From: a bacterium
Lineage (GTDB): Bacteria; Planctomycetota; J058; JAJDCP01
Reading direction: 5' to 3'
Length of the DNA: 25,557 nt
NCBI GenBank assembly: GCA_030428695.1
Contig: JAUIEM010000102.1
Span: 1-25,557 of the forward strand
The translations under genes and the position numbers were made by a program. The notes below the pieces were generated by a model. The model was given only the letters and a program-made list of their open reading frames with translations. It was not told the origin of the DNA and made no database searches. This document shows positions 16,184-23,778 of this stretch, in pieces (the first letter of the stretch is position 1; each line of letters opens with the position of its first letter).

Positions 16184-17798
16184 TCACTCTCGCCGTGCCA
16201 CCTCTCCGGCCGCGCGTCGGTGCTTCCTCCACAACCCCCACGCGACCGCCAGCGGCAGGAGGAAGGCCGGCGCCATGCCGGTCACCACGCCGTCGAGCGC
16301 GAGCAGGTTCCACAGCGGCCAGCCGCCGAACACCTCCGCCTTGCCGAAGCCGCCCCAGATCCACAGGGTGCCGAGGCCGAGGCCGACCAGACCGAGGGTG
16401 TGCGGCGTCGGCAGGTCGAAGTCGAAGGCCCGCAGGATCACGATCGGCCCGACCCCGCAGGCGAGCACCGGCCAGGCGAGCATCACCATCACGTAGACGC
16501 TGTCCTCGACGAAGCAGAACAGCACCGCGATCGCCATCGCGACGATGGTGACCAGCTTCGGCACCCAGCGCGCGTGGCGCCTCCCCGGCAACAGATCGTT
16601 GACCACCACGCTCGACTGCACGATCACCATCGAGTCGACCGTCGAGATCACCGCCGCGAACACGCAGGCGACCATCACGCCGACGACCCCGGCGGGCAGG
16701 AGCTCGCCCGCGAGCACGAGCAGGGTGAGCTCGGCGTCGGTGACGGTCTCCGGGGGAAGGAGGATGCGCGCGCACAGGCCGACGACCACGGTCGCCGCGT
16801 ACAGCAGCAGGCCGTAGGCGAAGTACCAGTTGCGCGCCTGCTTGAGGTTCTCGGCGTCGTCGATGATGAAGCTGCGCGAGACGACGTGGGGTTGGCCGAT
16901 GATGCCCATCCCGCTGACCGTGAAGCCGACCAGCGCCAGCACCGCCCAGGCGCCGTCGTCGAGCAGCGCGAGGTGGCCGGGGACCTGGGCCTCGAGCTGG
17001 CGCCAGAGCTCCGCCGGTCCGCCGACTTCCCACAGGGCCATGCCGGTCAGCCAGGCCATGCCGAGCATCATCACCGGGCCCTGGGCGCAGTCGGTCCAGA
17101 CCGAGGCGCGCACCCCGCCGGCGTAGCAGTAGGAGACGATGATCGCCGCCGTCAGGCCGATGCCGATCGGCGCGTCCCAGCCGTACAGCTCGACCAGGAC
17201 CTTGCTGCCCGCGGTGACCTGGGCCGAGAAGCTTGGCCCGAAAGCCGCGTGGCGAGGCGCCGCGCGGGTGGGTGGATGCCGAGGATCGACGACGACGCGG
17301 CCATTGTTGACCTCGGAGGAGGAGGACGAAGGCAGGCACCCACCCCCGCAAGCCTCGCGAGCGAGGTTTCGGGCCACGCTTCGAGGCGTAGGCCGCGATC
17401 AGCACGAAGATCAGCCCCGCCCACAGCATCACGATCAGCGGGCGTCCAGCGCCGGGAGCGCGGTCGGGGCCGAGGAAGCTCGGCAGGGTGGTCGCGCCGC
17501 GCTGCTCGGAGCGCACCCGCACCCGCTTGTGGATGCCGGTGATCCAGACCACGAAGTCGCCGCCGATCCAGCCGGCGAGCATCCACAGGCTGGTCAGGCC
17601 GTCCTTGTAGGCCAGGCCGGCCATGCCGAGGAAGAGGAAGCCGCTCTGCGCGGTCGACATCATCGACAGGGCGACCGCCCAGGGCGGGATGCTGCGGCCG
17701 GCGAGCCAGTAGTCCTCGGTGTCCGCGCGGGCGCTACGCGAGGACAAGAGGCCGACGACGACGAAGGCGAGCATGAACAGGACGAAGACGATCTCCAC
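16184..17798 (-). pseudogene. Sodium:solute symporter (SSS/PutP-like), interrupted by a small insertion element
   Basis: GTG at 17798 (GGGGAG upstream) opens an SSS N-terminus: VEIVFVLFMLAFVVVGLL, the TEDYWLAGRSIPPW loop, and TTLPSFLG near residue 110. This frame runs to VLIAAYAS, after which the family continues in another frame (SAQVTAGSKVLVELYGWD) through about nine more helices to the stop at 16184. Between the halves lies a 153-bp inverted-repeat element plus a duplicated CGAG, together 157 bp. Removing them gives 1458 bp, exactly 486 codons, joining AYAS to AQVTAG as expected. Intact members import small solutes such as proline, pantothenate or sugars with Na+. As read, the gene is frameshifted. 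A GTG inside the element could still start the C-terminal part, but that would lack the first membrane segments. It lies 44 bp after the kinase-FGE gene. Confidence 0.88.
17229..17381. mobile_element. 153-bp MITE-like element with terminal inverted repeats and a 4-bp target duplication
   Basis: Outer ends AAGCTTGGCCCGAAA (17229-17243) and, reversed, AAGCGTGGCCCGAAA (17381-17367) match at 14 of 15 positions. The similarity continues with gaps inward through GCGAGGC and GGGTGGGTG, about 45 bp per arm. A further CCGAGG/CCTCGG pair (17279-17284, 17311-17316) makes most of the element foldback. CGAG stands directly on both sides (17225-17228 and 17382-17385), as expected for a target-site duplication. 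No transposase is encoded; the element would need one in trans. It splits a sodium symporter gene. I found no second copy in this window. It could also be called a palindromic repeat unit, but the precise in-frame restoration of the host gene argues for insertion. Confidence 0.85.
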
Positions 17799-17842
17799 GC
17801 GCGCTCCCCGGCCCCACTGCGGCCCGCCCCGTCTCGTCAGCC

Positions 17843-20392
17843 TCAACCGACCCCGCGCAGCACCGGCTGGATCGGCCGGAAGCCGAGGTCGTTCTTCGAG
17901 AACTCCGGCTCCAGACGCGCGCGGAAGGCGCTGCGGCACAGCACCGCCGGCACCTGCCAGCTGCCGCCGCGCTTGGCGCGCCGGCGCTGGCCGTCCGGGG
18001 GCCGGGTGTCGAGGGGGTCGTAGCGGTACCAGTCCTGGCACCACTCCCAGACGTTGCCGTGCATGTCGTACAGCCCGAAAGGGTTCGGGGCGAAGCGCGC
18101 GACCGGCACCGGCCCGCGGGTGCCGAAGTGGGCCTGCTTCTCGGTCAGGTGGCTGCCGGTCGAGAAGGCCTCGCCCTCGACGCCGCCGCGGCAGGCCCAC
18201 TCCCACTCGAGCTCGAGGGGCAGGCGGTAGCCCTTCTTGTAGCGGCCGAGGAACTCGACCTTGGCGGACTTGATCGAGATGCCGTCGGTGCTGACGTCGC
18301 TCAGGCGGTAGACCGGCTCGAGGCCGTCGAGGGCGGACAGCCGGTTGCAGTACTCGACCGCGTCGAACCAGGTCACGTTCTCGATCGGGGCGTCGTCGTC
18401 GAGGCTCTCGAAGAACCACGGCGTCGTCTGCATCAGCGCGAGCCACTCCTTGCGGGTGACCGGCGTCGCCTTCATGTAGAAGGCCTGGGGGATCTCGACG
18501 AACTGCCGCTGCTCGTTCAGCCGCCGCCCGGGCTCGTCTTCCTTCGAGCCGCGGGTGTAGCTGCCGTTCGGGACCAGCACGAACTGCATGCCGAGGGCGT
18601 TCTCGACCGCGAGCGGCCAGCTGGTCTCACCGACCAGGCGCTTCTGCTCCTTGCGGGGGCGCCACCAGGCCTTGGTGACGGTGCGCTTGCTGCCGTCGGT
18701 CACATCCGGGGGCGGGGCGGCCTTGAAGAGCCCGCTGATGATCGCGAACAGCCCGCTCGCGCCCTCGGGCTTTTCCTCCTGCTTGAAGCGGTCGGGGTCG
18801 AACTTGCTGACGAAGGTGCCGACCAGGGTCTCGAGCCGTGGGACGACCTCGGTGAAGCTCTGGGGGCGGGCGGCGGGATCCTCCGCCTGGCACTGCATCA
18901 GCAGCGCTTCCACATCCCCCGGCACCGACTGCCAGTGCCGCTCGAGGGGCTCGGCGCGGCCGAACAGGGCGAAGTTGGCGAGGCGCCCGAAGTAGTAGAT
19001 GTCGGCGGTCGGCCCGAGCGCCCCGCGGCTGAGGCCCTTCTGCTCGGGCGGCGCGTAGTGCAGGGTCTGGGCGACGATGCGGCTGAGCAGCGACTCGCTC
19101 TCGTGGATGCTGGTGCGGTAGCCGACCAGGGTGCGGCCGGGCACGCTGAGGCCGCAGTCGATCAGCCGCGGCAAGAGCTGGCCGTCCACTTTGCGGACGA
19201 ACACGTTCTCCGGCGTCAGGTCGCGGTGGTACAGGCGCCGGCCCTCGATCTCGAGCAGCGTCTCGGCGACGCGCTGCAGGAAGGGCAGGGCGACCCGCTG
19301 CTTGAGCGGGCCCTGCTTGCGGACGAGCTCGCTCAGGGTGTCGGTGCCGTGGAAGGGGCTGACCGTGTAGGCGCCGGAGCGCGCGTGCCGGTCGGTCCAG
19401 CCCCACTCGATCGCCTTGACGAGATGGTCGGTCTCGATCTTGCACAGGGTCTCGGCGATGCGGAACACGATGCCGCCGTCGAGGGCGCCGCCGCCGAGGG
19501 CCCGGACGACGACCTCGCTGCCGAGCTGGTCACGGCACAGGAAGGCGACCCCCCAGATGCCGGCGTCGACGATCGACAGCGGCGTGAAGCGGAAGCTGTC
19601 GAACAGCTCGCAGGCGCGCGGCGCCAGGGCGAGCGCCTGCTCGTACGCCTCGAGAGCCTCGGCGAAGTCGTCGGCGAGGATGCAGGCGTAGAACTTGTCG
19701 AGGTAGAGGATGCCGCGCTCTTCGTCGTTCTCGGTCTGCATCGCCGCCTGGGAGAAGCAGAAGGCGGCCCCGGCGGAGTCTCCCCAGGGGATGAGCAGCC
19801 GCCCGCGGTAGGCCTGTATGGCGGGGTCCCGCTGGACCGCCTCGGGCAGCCCCCGCACCGACTCGAGGAAGTCGGCGAGCGCGTCGACCTCGTAGTCCTC
19901 GTGGATCGCGAGGGCGTCGGTCAGGGCGACCCGCGGGCCGAGGCGCAGGTCCCCGCAGAGCCGCTGGGCGCGGGCGAGGACGGCGACCCGACCGGCGGTG
20001 TGCAGGGCGCTCGGGCTGTTCCCCTCCGGGCGGTCTTCGCGCAGGTGGGTCGCGATGCTGTCGACGATCTCGATGACCTCGGGGTCGTCCTCGAGCAGCC
20101 GCAGGAGCTCTCCGCGCACGCGGGCGGGGTCGGGCGTCGCGCGGTCGAGCTTGCGGATGATCGGGGCGCCGATGCGCAGCACCATCTCGGCGATGGTGTT
20201 GATCAGCTCGCGGCGCACGCTGCCGGCCAGGGGGAAGCCCTCCTCGAGCTCGCTGGCGAGCTGGGTGTAGGCGGGGCGGTCGGCGCGGCGGCAGGCCTCG
20301 AGGGCGATGTGGCGCACGTACGAGAGGAAGGGTTCCTCCAGCTCTCGTAGCAGATCGGGGTCCTTGTCCGAGGTCGTGGTGGGAAGCTCCAC
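17843..20392 (-). CDS. Ser/Thr kinase-like protein fused to an FGE/sulfatase-modifying-factor-like domain (849 aa)
   Basis: The second of two close GTGs (20392) is preferred because GGGAGG lies five bases upstream. Layout: helical N-terminus, TPR-like repeats about 195-260, a kinase domain about 275-525, a linker with hydrophobic LFAIISGLFKA near 548, then an FGE-sulfatase-like domain about 600-843 (VTRKEWLALM, GYRLPLELEWEWACRGG, GLYDMHGNVWEWCQDWY, RGGSW, DLGFRPI). In the kinase the catalytic loop HRDLTPEN (389-396), DCG for DFG (412-414) and APPE are present. The VAIK lysine is replaced by Arg (VVVRA, R297) and the Gly-rich loop is reduced. The FGE part keeps only one cysteine near the place of the usual active-site pair, so it is probably a binding rather than formylglycine-forming domain. 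It may be a pseudokinase or atypical kinase. It heads a minus-strand gene run and has its own promoter. Confidence 0.9.
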   Translation of the reverse strand: MELPTTTSDKDPDLLRELEEPFLSYVRHIALEACRRADRPAYTQLASELEEGFPLAGSVRRELINTIAEMVLRIGAPIIRKLDRATPDPARVRGELLRLLEDDPEVIEIVDSIATHLREDRPEGNSPSALHTAGRVAVLARAQRLCGDLRLGPRVALTDALAIHEDYEVDALADFLESVRGLPEAVQRDPAIQAYRGRLLIPWGDSAGAAFCFSQAAMQTENDEERGILYLDKFYACILADDFAEALEAYEQALALAPRACELFDSFRFTPLSIVDAGIWGVAFLCRDQLGSEVVVRALGGGALDGGIVFRIAETLCKIETDHLVKAIEWGWTDRHARSGAYTVSPFHGTDTLSELVRKQGPLKQRVALPFLQRVAETLLEIEGRRLYHRDLTPENVFVRKVDGQLLPRLIDCGLSVPGRTLVGYRTSIHESESLLSRIVAQTLHYAPPEQKGLSRGALGPTADIYYFGRLANFALFGRAEPLERHWQSVPGDVEALLMQCQAEDPAARPQSFTEVVPRLETLVGTFVSKFDPDRFKQEEKPEGASGLFAIISGLFKAAPPPDVTDGSKRTVTKAWWRPRKEQKRLVGETSWPLAVENALGMQFVLVPNGSYTRGSKEDEPGRRLNEQRQFVEIPQAFYMKATPVTRKEWLALMQTTPWFFESLDDDAPIENVTWFDAVEYCNRLSALDGLEPVYRLSDVSTDGISIKSAKVEFLGRYKKGYRLPLELEWEWACRGGVEGEAFSTGSHLTEKQAHFGTRGPVPVARFAPNPFGLYDMHGNVWEWCQDWYRYDPLDTRPPDGQRRRAKRGGSWQVPAVLCRSAFRARLEPEFSKNDLGFRPIQPVLRGVG

Positions 20393-20419
20393 CGTCACCT
20401 CCCGGTGCGCGCCACGTGC

Positions 20420-20447
20420 ATCTTAGTTCCCGGCAGGAAAATCGCAA
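20420..20447 (-). promoter_or_regulatory. Putative promoter of the kinase-FGE gene
   Basis: On the minus strand TTGCGA (20447-20442) and TAAGAT (20425-20420) are 16 bp apart, an AT-rich island in GC-rich DNA, ending 27 bp before the GTG at 20392. The leader would be about 20 nt. The rest of the 215-bp divergent gap is purine-rich on the plus strand. Before the plus-strand gene it holds a TAGACT (20585-20590) without a clear -35. Confidence 0.5.
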
Positions 20448-20607
20448 TCCCGTCGCAGGCGAGCGGGGCCCGGGCAAGGGTGGCGCGGGCTCGCGCTGGC
20501 GGGCGGGCGAGAGGCGGGGGGAAGGAAGCGGTAAGGGAGGAATCGACCGGGCGGCAGCGGGAGGATGCTCCGGAGGCGTGCCGCTAGACTGGGGATGGGG
20601 AGGCGTG

Positions 20608-22398
20608 ATGGCGGAGCGCTGGCGCTCGAAGGAGACCTGGATCGGCATCGCCCTCGGGCTGCTCGCGATCGTCGGTCTCTACCTGTTCGAACACCGGACA
20701 GCGGCCCGGCCCCGCACACCGCCCCCGGAGATCCCTCCGCGCGCGCTTCCCGAAGACGTCGTGCCTGCCGTGAAAGACGTCCCTGCGCTGGAAGCGCCAG
20801 CCGTGCAGCGCGCGGAGGCAGCGGAAGGCGCGCCGGCGGCGCTGCCGGGGGTGAGGCTGGCGCCTGTTCCTCCCGCTCCTCCGCTGCGCGCCGGCGACGC
20901 GGGCATCGCGGGCTGGGTGCTCGACGATAGGCTGGCTCCGGTCGATGGGGCGGAGGTGTTCGCCCGCGGGCGGAGGACGCGGAACGCGCACAGCGCACGC
21001 GTCTCTGCCGGCGGCTTCGCGCTCGAAGGGCTCGCCCCGGACGCCTACACCCTCGGCGTCGTCCACGGGGGGCGGCGCCACCGGCTCCTCGCCCGGGTCG
21101 AGATCGGGCCGGGAGAGCGGGTGAGCGGGGTCGAGCTGGTGCTGCCCGCGCGGGTGCGCCTCGACGGGCTGGTGGTCGACGCCGCGCTGCTCGGTCTCCC
21201 CGGCTTCGAAGTCACGGCCGTCCGGGTCTGGCCGGGGCCGCTGCAGCCGTCACCGACAGCGCTCAGCGGCGCGGACGGGAGCTTCCGCTTCGAGGACCTG
21301 ACCCGCGGGGTGTGGGAGCTGCGGGTCGCGTCCCAGCACGGTATGCAGGCCCAGCGGATGGAGCTCCACCTGTTCGGCGACACCCCCGCCCTGGAGCTGA
21401 TGCTCGAGCCCGGGGCGTGGCTGTCCGGGGAGGTGCGGCGGGCGGACGGGGCGCTGCAGGGCTTCCACCTCGAGGTCTTCCGGGACGGTGAGCGGCTCAC
21501 CGAGGTACGCCACCTGCGAGGGACGCGGTACCGCACCGAGGCGTTGCCGCCCGGGCCGGTCGAGCTGCGGGTGGTCGGCCTGATGGACCGCCTGGCCTGG
21601 CGCGGGAGGGCCGTTCTCGAGGGCGGAGAGACGGTACGCGACATCGTCCTCGAGCCGGGGGCGCGGGTCGAGGGCCGGGTGGTCGACGAGGACGGGCGGC
21701 CCGTCGAGCCTCCGGATCTGTACGTCCAGGCGGGCGGGCGGCTGGCCGAGGTCGGAGCCGGGGGGCGCTTCGTCCTCGACGGTCTGCCGGCGGGATCGAC
21801 GGCGCTGACGATCCCCGCCGGGGGGCCCGCCTTCCTGTCCGCGCCCCACCGGCTCGAGCTCGCGCCCGGCGAGCAGCGGACGGACGTCGTGCTCCGGGCG
21901 CGGCGGGCCTCCTTCCTCGCGCTGCGCATCGAGGGCCCGCCGGGCGCAGCGCTGACCTACGGCTACCGCTGGAGCAGCGCCTCCGAGGCGGGCGGGGGCG
22001 GTGGAAGCTCGTCGGGCGGGCGCGACGACGAGCTGCTGTTGTGTTTCCCCGGCGACGTCGCGGTCTCTCTGCGAGCGACCGCGGCGGGGGGCCGGGTCGG
22101 GCTGGCTTCGCACGCGCTGCGCGCGGGCGAGACCACCCGGGTCACCCTGCGTCTCGAGCCCGCCGTGTCGGTCGTCGGCGAGGTCACGAGCCCGATCGCG
22201 CGACGGGTCGCCGCGCTCGACGTGGGGACGGGCCACATCGAGTACGCGCCGCTCTCGCTGCATGGCAGCTTCGAGCTCCTGCTGCCCCCGGGGGAGTGGT
22301 CGCTGTACGCGGTCGGGCACTCGATGGGCGGCCGGGCCGTCACGGTGCAGGTCGAGGAGGGCGCGCTGCCGGACGCGGTGGTGCTGGGGTTTCCGTAG
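20608..22398 (+). CDS. Membrane-anchored protein with carboxypeptidase-regulatory-like repeats, paralogue of 9316-11067 (596 aa)
   Basis: ATG at 20608 follows GGGGAGG. A single hydrophobic segment (WIGIALGLLAIVGLYLF, about 11-27) is followed by a Pro/Ala-rich linker to about 95. The rest is a series of about six beta-rich repeats with the CarboxypepD_reg pattern: GIAGWVLDDRLAPVDGAEV, ADGSFRFEDL, LSGEVRRADGALQ, VEGRVVDEDGRPVEP, GRFVLDGLPAG. Around residue 465 a Gly/Ser-rich loop interrupts a repeat. No catalytic motif is seen. Architecture and membrane anchor match the protein at 9316, so the two are paralogues with diverged repeats, likely periplasmic stalk or adhesin-like proteins. It is divergent from the kinase-FGE gene and 60 bp upstream of a lipoprotein gene on the same strand, perhaps co-transcribed. 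Confidence 0.83.
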   Translation: MAERWRSKETWIGIALGLLAIVGLYLFEHRTAARPRTPPPEIPPRALPEDVVPAVKDVPALEAPAVQRAEAAEGAPAALPGVRLAPVPPAPPLRAGDAGIAGWVLDDRLAPVDGAEVFARGRRTRNAHSARVSAGGFALEGLAPDAYTLGVVHGGRRHRLLARVEIGPGERVSGVELVLPARVRLDGLVVDAALLGLPGFEVTAVRVWPGPLQPSPTALSGADGSFRFEDLTRGVWELRVASQHGMQAQRMELHLFGDTPALELMLEPGAWLSGEVRRADGALQGFHLEVFRDGERLTEVRHLRGTRYRTEALPPGPVELRVVGLMDRLAWRGRAVLEGGETVRDIVLEPGARVEGRVVDEDGRPVEPPDLYVQAGGRLAEVGAGGRFVLDGLPAGSTALTIPAGGPAFLSAPHRLELAPGEQRTDVVLRARRASFLALRIEGPPGAALTYGYRWSSASEAGGGGGSSSGGRDDELLLCFPGDVAVSLRATAAGGRVGLASHALRAGETTRVTLRLEPAVSVVGEVTSPIARRVAALDVGTGHIEYAPLSLHGSFELLLPPGEWSLYAVGHSMGGRAVTVQVEEGALPDAVVLGFP

Positions 22399-22458
22399 GC
22401 ATCGCGCTGGCCGGGCGTGTGGCGTTGTGGTAACGTCGGCGGCGAGGAGGATCTCTCG

Positions 22459-23757
22459 ATGCGCATCCGCATGGCTCGTCTGCTTCCCCTTCTGCTCGCT
22501 CTCGGCTGTGGGGACGCCCCGCCACCACCTTCCGCACCCATCCAGCTCGAGCGCATCAGCACCGCCGTGCCGTGGCCGCGCGGGCTGCGCTTCGTCGATG
22601 GCAAGCTGGTCGTCCTCGCCCGCGGCGTCCACCGCTCGGCCGGGGGCCCGCAAGCCTCGATCGAGGACCACGCGGGCAGCCTGTACCTCGTCGACCCGGC
22701 GATCGCCGAGCCGGTCGTCAAGGGCCAGCCGGCGGGCGAGGCGGTGCGAGCCAACGCCGCGCTGTTTGCCGCCCCGACCAGCCCGCCCTTCCGGCTGTGG
22801 AACCGCGAGATGCCGCCGACCGGGGATGTCCTGACCGATCGGCCCTACTGCATGCTGGTCTACGACCCGCCGTCGCAGAACTTCTTCGTGTGCGGCTACA
22901 GCGGCATCGACCTCGCGACGGACGCGAAGTTCCGCAAGAACGCGACCGACTCGATCCATCGCTACGACACGCGCGATGGGGTGTGGCGGGTGGTCGAGGC
23001 CCACGACCCCGCTTCCGTGCCCGAGGAGGAGCTCGGGCGGGCGGTCGCGCCGGGCTACTATCCGCACCACGATCCCGCCGCCCACCCGCCCCCACACGGG
23101 CTCCTCAACGGTCCCTGCGGCGCCGTGGTGGCCGGCCGCTACCTGTACTGCGGCGCGAAGGACAACACCGCCCTCGGGCGCTACGACCTCACCGCGATCC
23201 GCGCCCGGCCCGATGCGCCGCCGCCGCCCGCGGAGCTGGTGTTCGCGCGGTCCGGCCCCGAGGACGACGTCTACATCGAGATCGAAGGCCGGGGAGGGAT
23301 GTACGTCGAGGGCACGTGCGCCCTCGCGGTCCACGACGGCTGGCTGTACGTCGCGTTCCGCACGACCTCGCAGATCATCCGGCTCCCTCTCGAAGAGGAC
23401 GGCAGCCTGCGCGCGCCGCTGGTCGGACAGCTGATCGCGCAGTTCGCGCCCTACGACCCGGAGAAGGGCGGCGGCAGCGCGAACATCTACGACATGGCCT
23501 TCGACAGCGCGGGCCGGATGTATGTCTCGCCGGCCTACACGGGCAGCGTGTACCGCTTCCAGCCCGATCCGGCGCAGGTCTTCGAGCAGGACCAGGCCGA
23601 GCCTTTCGTCGACCTGCGCGTCGTGACCGACAATCCGAAGGCGAAGTCGGGCAACATCGCGCTCGATGCCGATGACAACCTGTACATCTGCTCGGGCAAC
23701 AAGGACGTGCCCGAAGGCGACCTGCGCGGGGTGATCTACCGGGTCGCGGCGCGCTGA
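22459..23757 (+). CDS. Beta-propeller-like lipoprotein (432 aa)
   Basis: ATG at 22459 lies eight bases after GAGGAGG; an in-frame ATG at 22471 is also possible. MRIRMARLLPLLLALGCGD is a lipoprotein signal with Cys17 as the likely lipidation site; the lipobox ALGC is slightly atypical. A short proline linker follows. The remainder shows repeated four-stranded blade-like patterns: GLRFVDGKLVVLARG, GSLYLVDPAIAEPV, CGAVVAGRYLYCGAKDN, CALAVHDGWLYVAFR, DMAFDSAGRMYVSPAYTGSVYRF and NIALDADDNLYICSGN, suggesting an NHL/SMP-30/YncE-like propeller. No active-site residues can be assigned. It probably sits in the periplasm or at the outer membrane as a binding or scaffolding protein. An extended -10-like TGGTAACGT (22428-22436) precedes it, so it may have its own promoter. 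It ends 21 bp from the convergent ABC permease gene. Confidence 0.8.
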   Translation: MRIRMARLLPLLLALGCGDAPPPPSAPIQLERISTAVPWPRGLRFVDGKLVVLARGVHRSAGGPQASIEDHAGSLYLVDPAIAEPVVKGQPAGEAVRANAALFAAPTSPPFRLWNREMPPTGDVLTDRPYCMLVYDPPSQNFFVCGYSGIDLATDAKFRKNATDSIHRYDTRDGVWRVVEAHDPASVPEEELGRAVAPGYYPHHDPAAHPPPHGLLNGPCGAVVAGRYLYCGAKDNTALGRYDLTAIRARPDAPPPPAELVFARSGPEDDVYIEIEGRGGMYVEGTCALAVHDGWLYVAFRTTSQIIRLPLEEDGSLRAPLVGQLIAQFAPYDPEKGGGSANIYDMAFDSAGRMYVSPAYTGSVYRFQPDPAQVFEQDQAEPFVDLRVVTDNPKAKSGNIALDADDNLYICSGNKDVPEGDLRGVIYRVAAR

Positions 23758-23778
23758 TGATCCCGCCCCTCCGGGCCC

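Noticed and set aside
17276..17542. Small plus-strand ORF starting within the insertion element (MPRIDDDAAIVDLGG)
   Set aside because: It runs from the element into antisense symporter sequence, so most of it is not element-encoded; no ribosome-binding site supports it.
15018..18446. A continuous minus-strand open frame of about 1140 codons joining kinase-FGE shadow, symporter N-terminus and zinc-ribbon protein
   Set aside because: It mixes segments of three genes with long non-coding-like stretches. The zinc-ribbon gene has its own start and Shine-Dalgarno, and the join arises from GC-rich DNA lacking stops.
18059..20350. Long plus-strand open frame opposite the kinase-FGE gene
   Set aside because: It is a mirror of codon bias in the real gene (Leu/Val/Glu/Asp-rich shadow), with no ribosome-binding site or motif.
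17843..20392. True formylglycine-generating enzyme activating sulfatases
   Set aside because: The domain lacks the two-cysteine active site of the catalytic enzyme and no sulfatase gene is present in the window.
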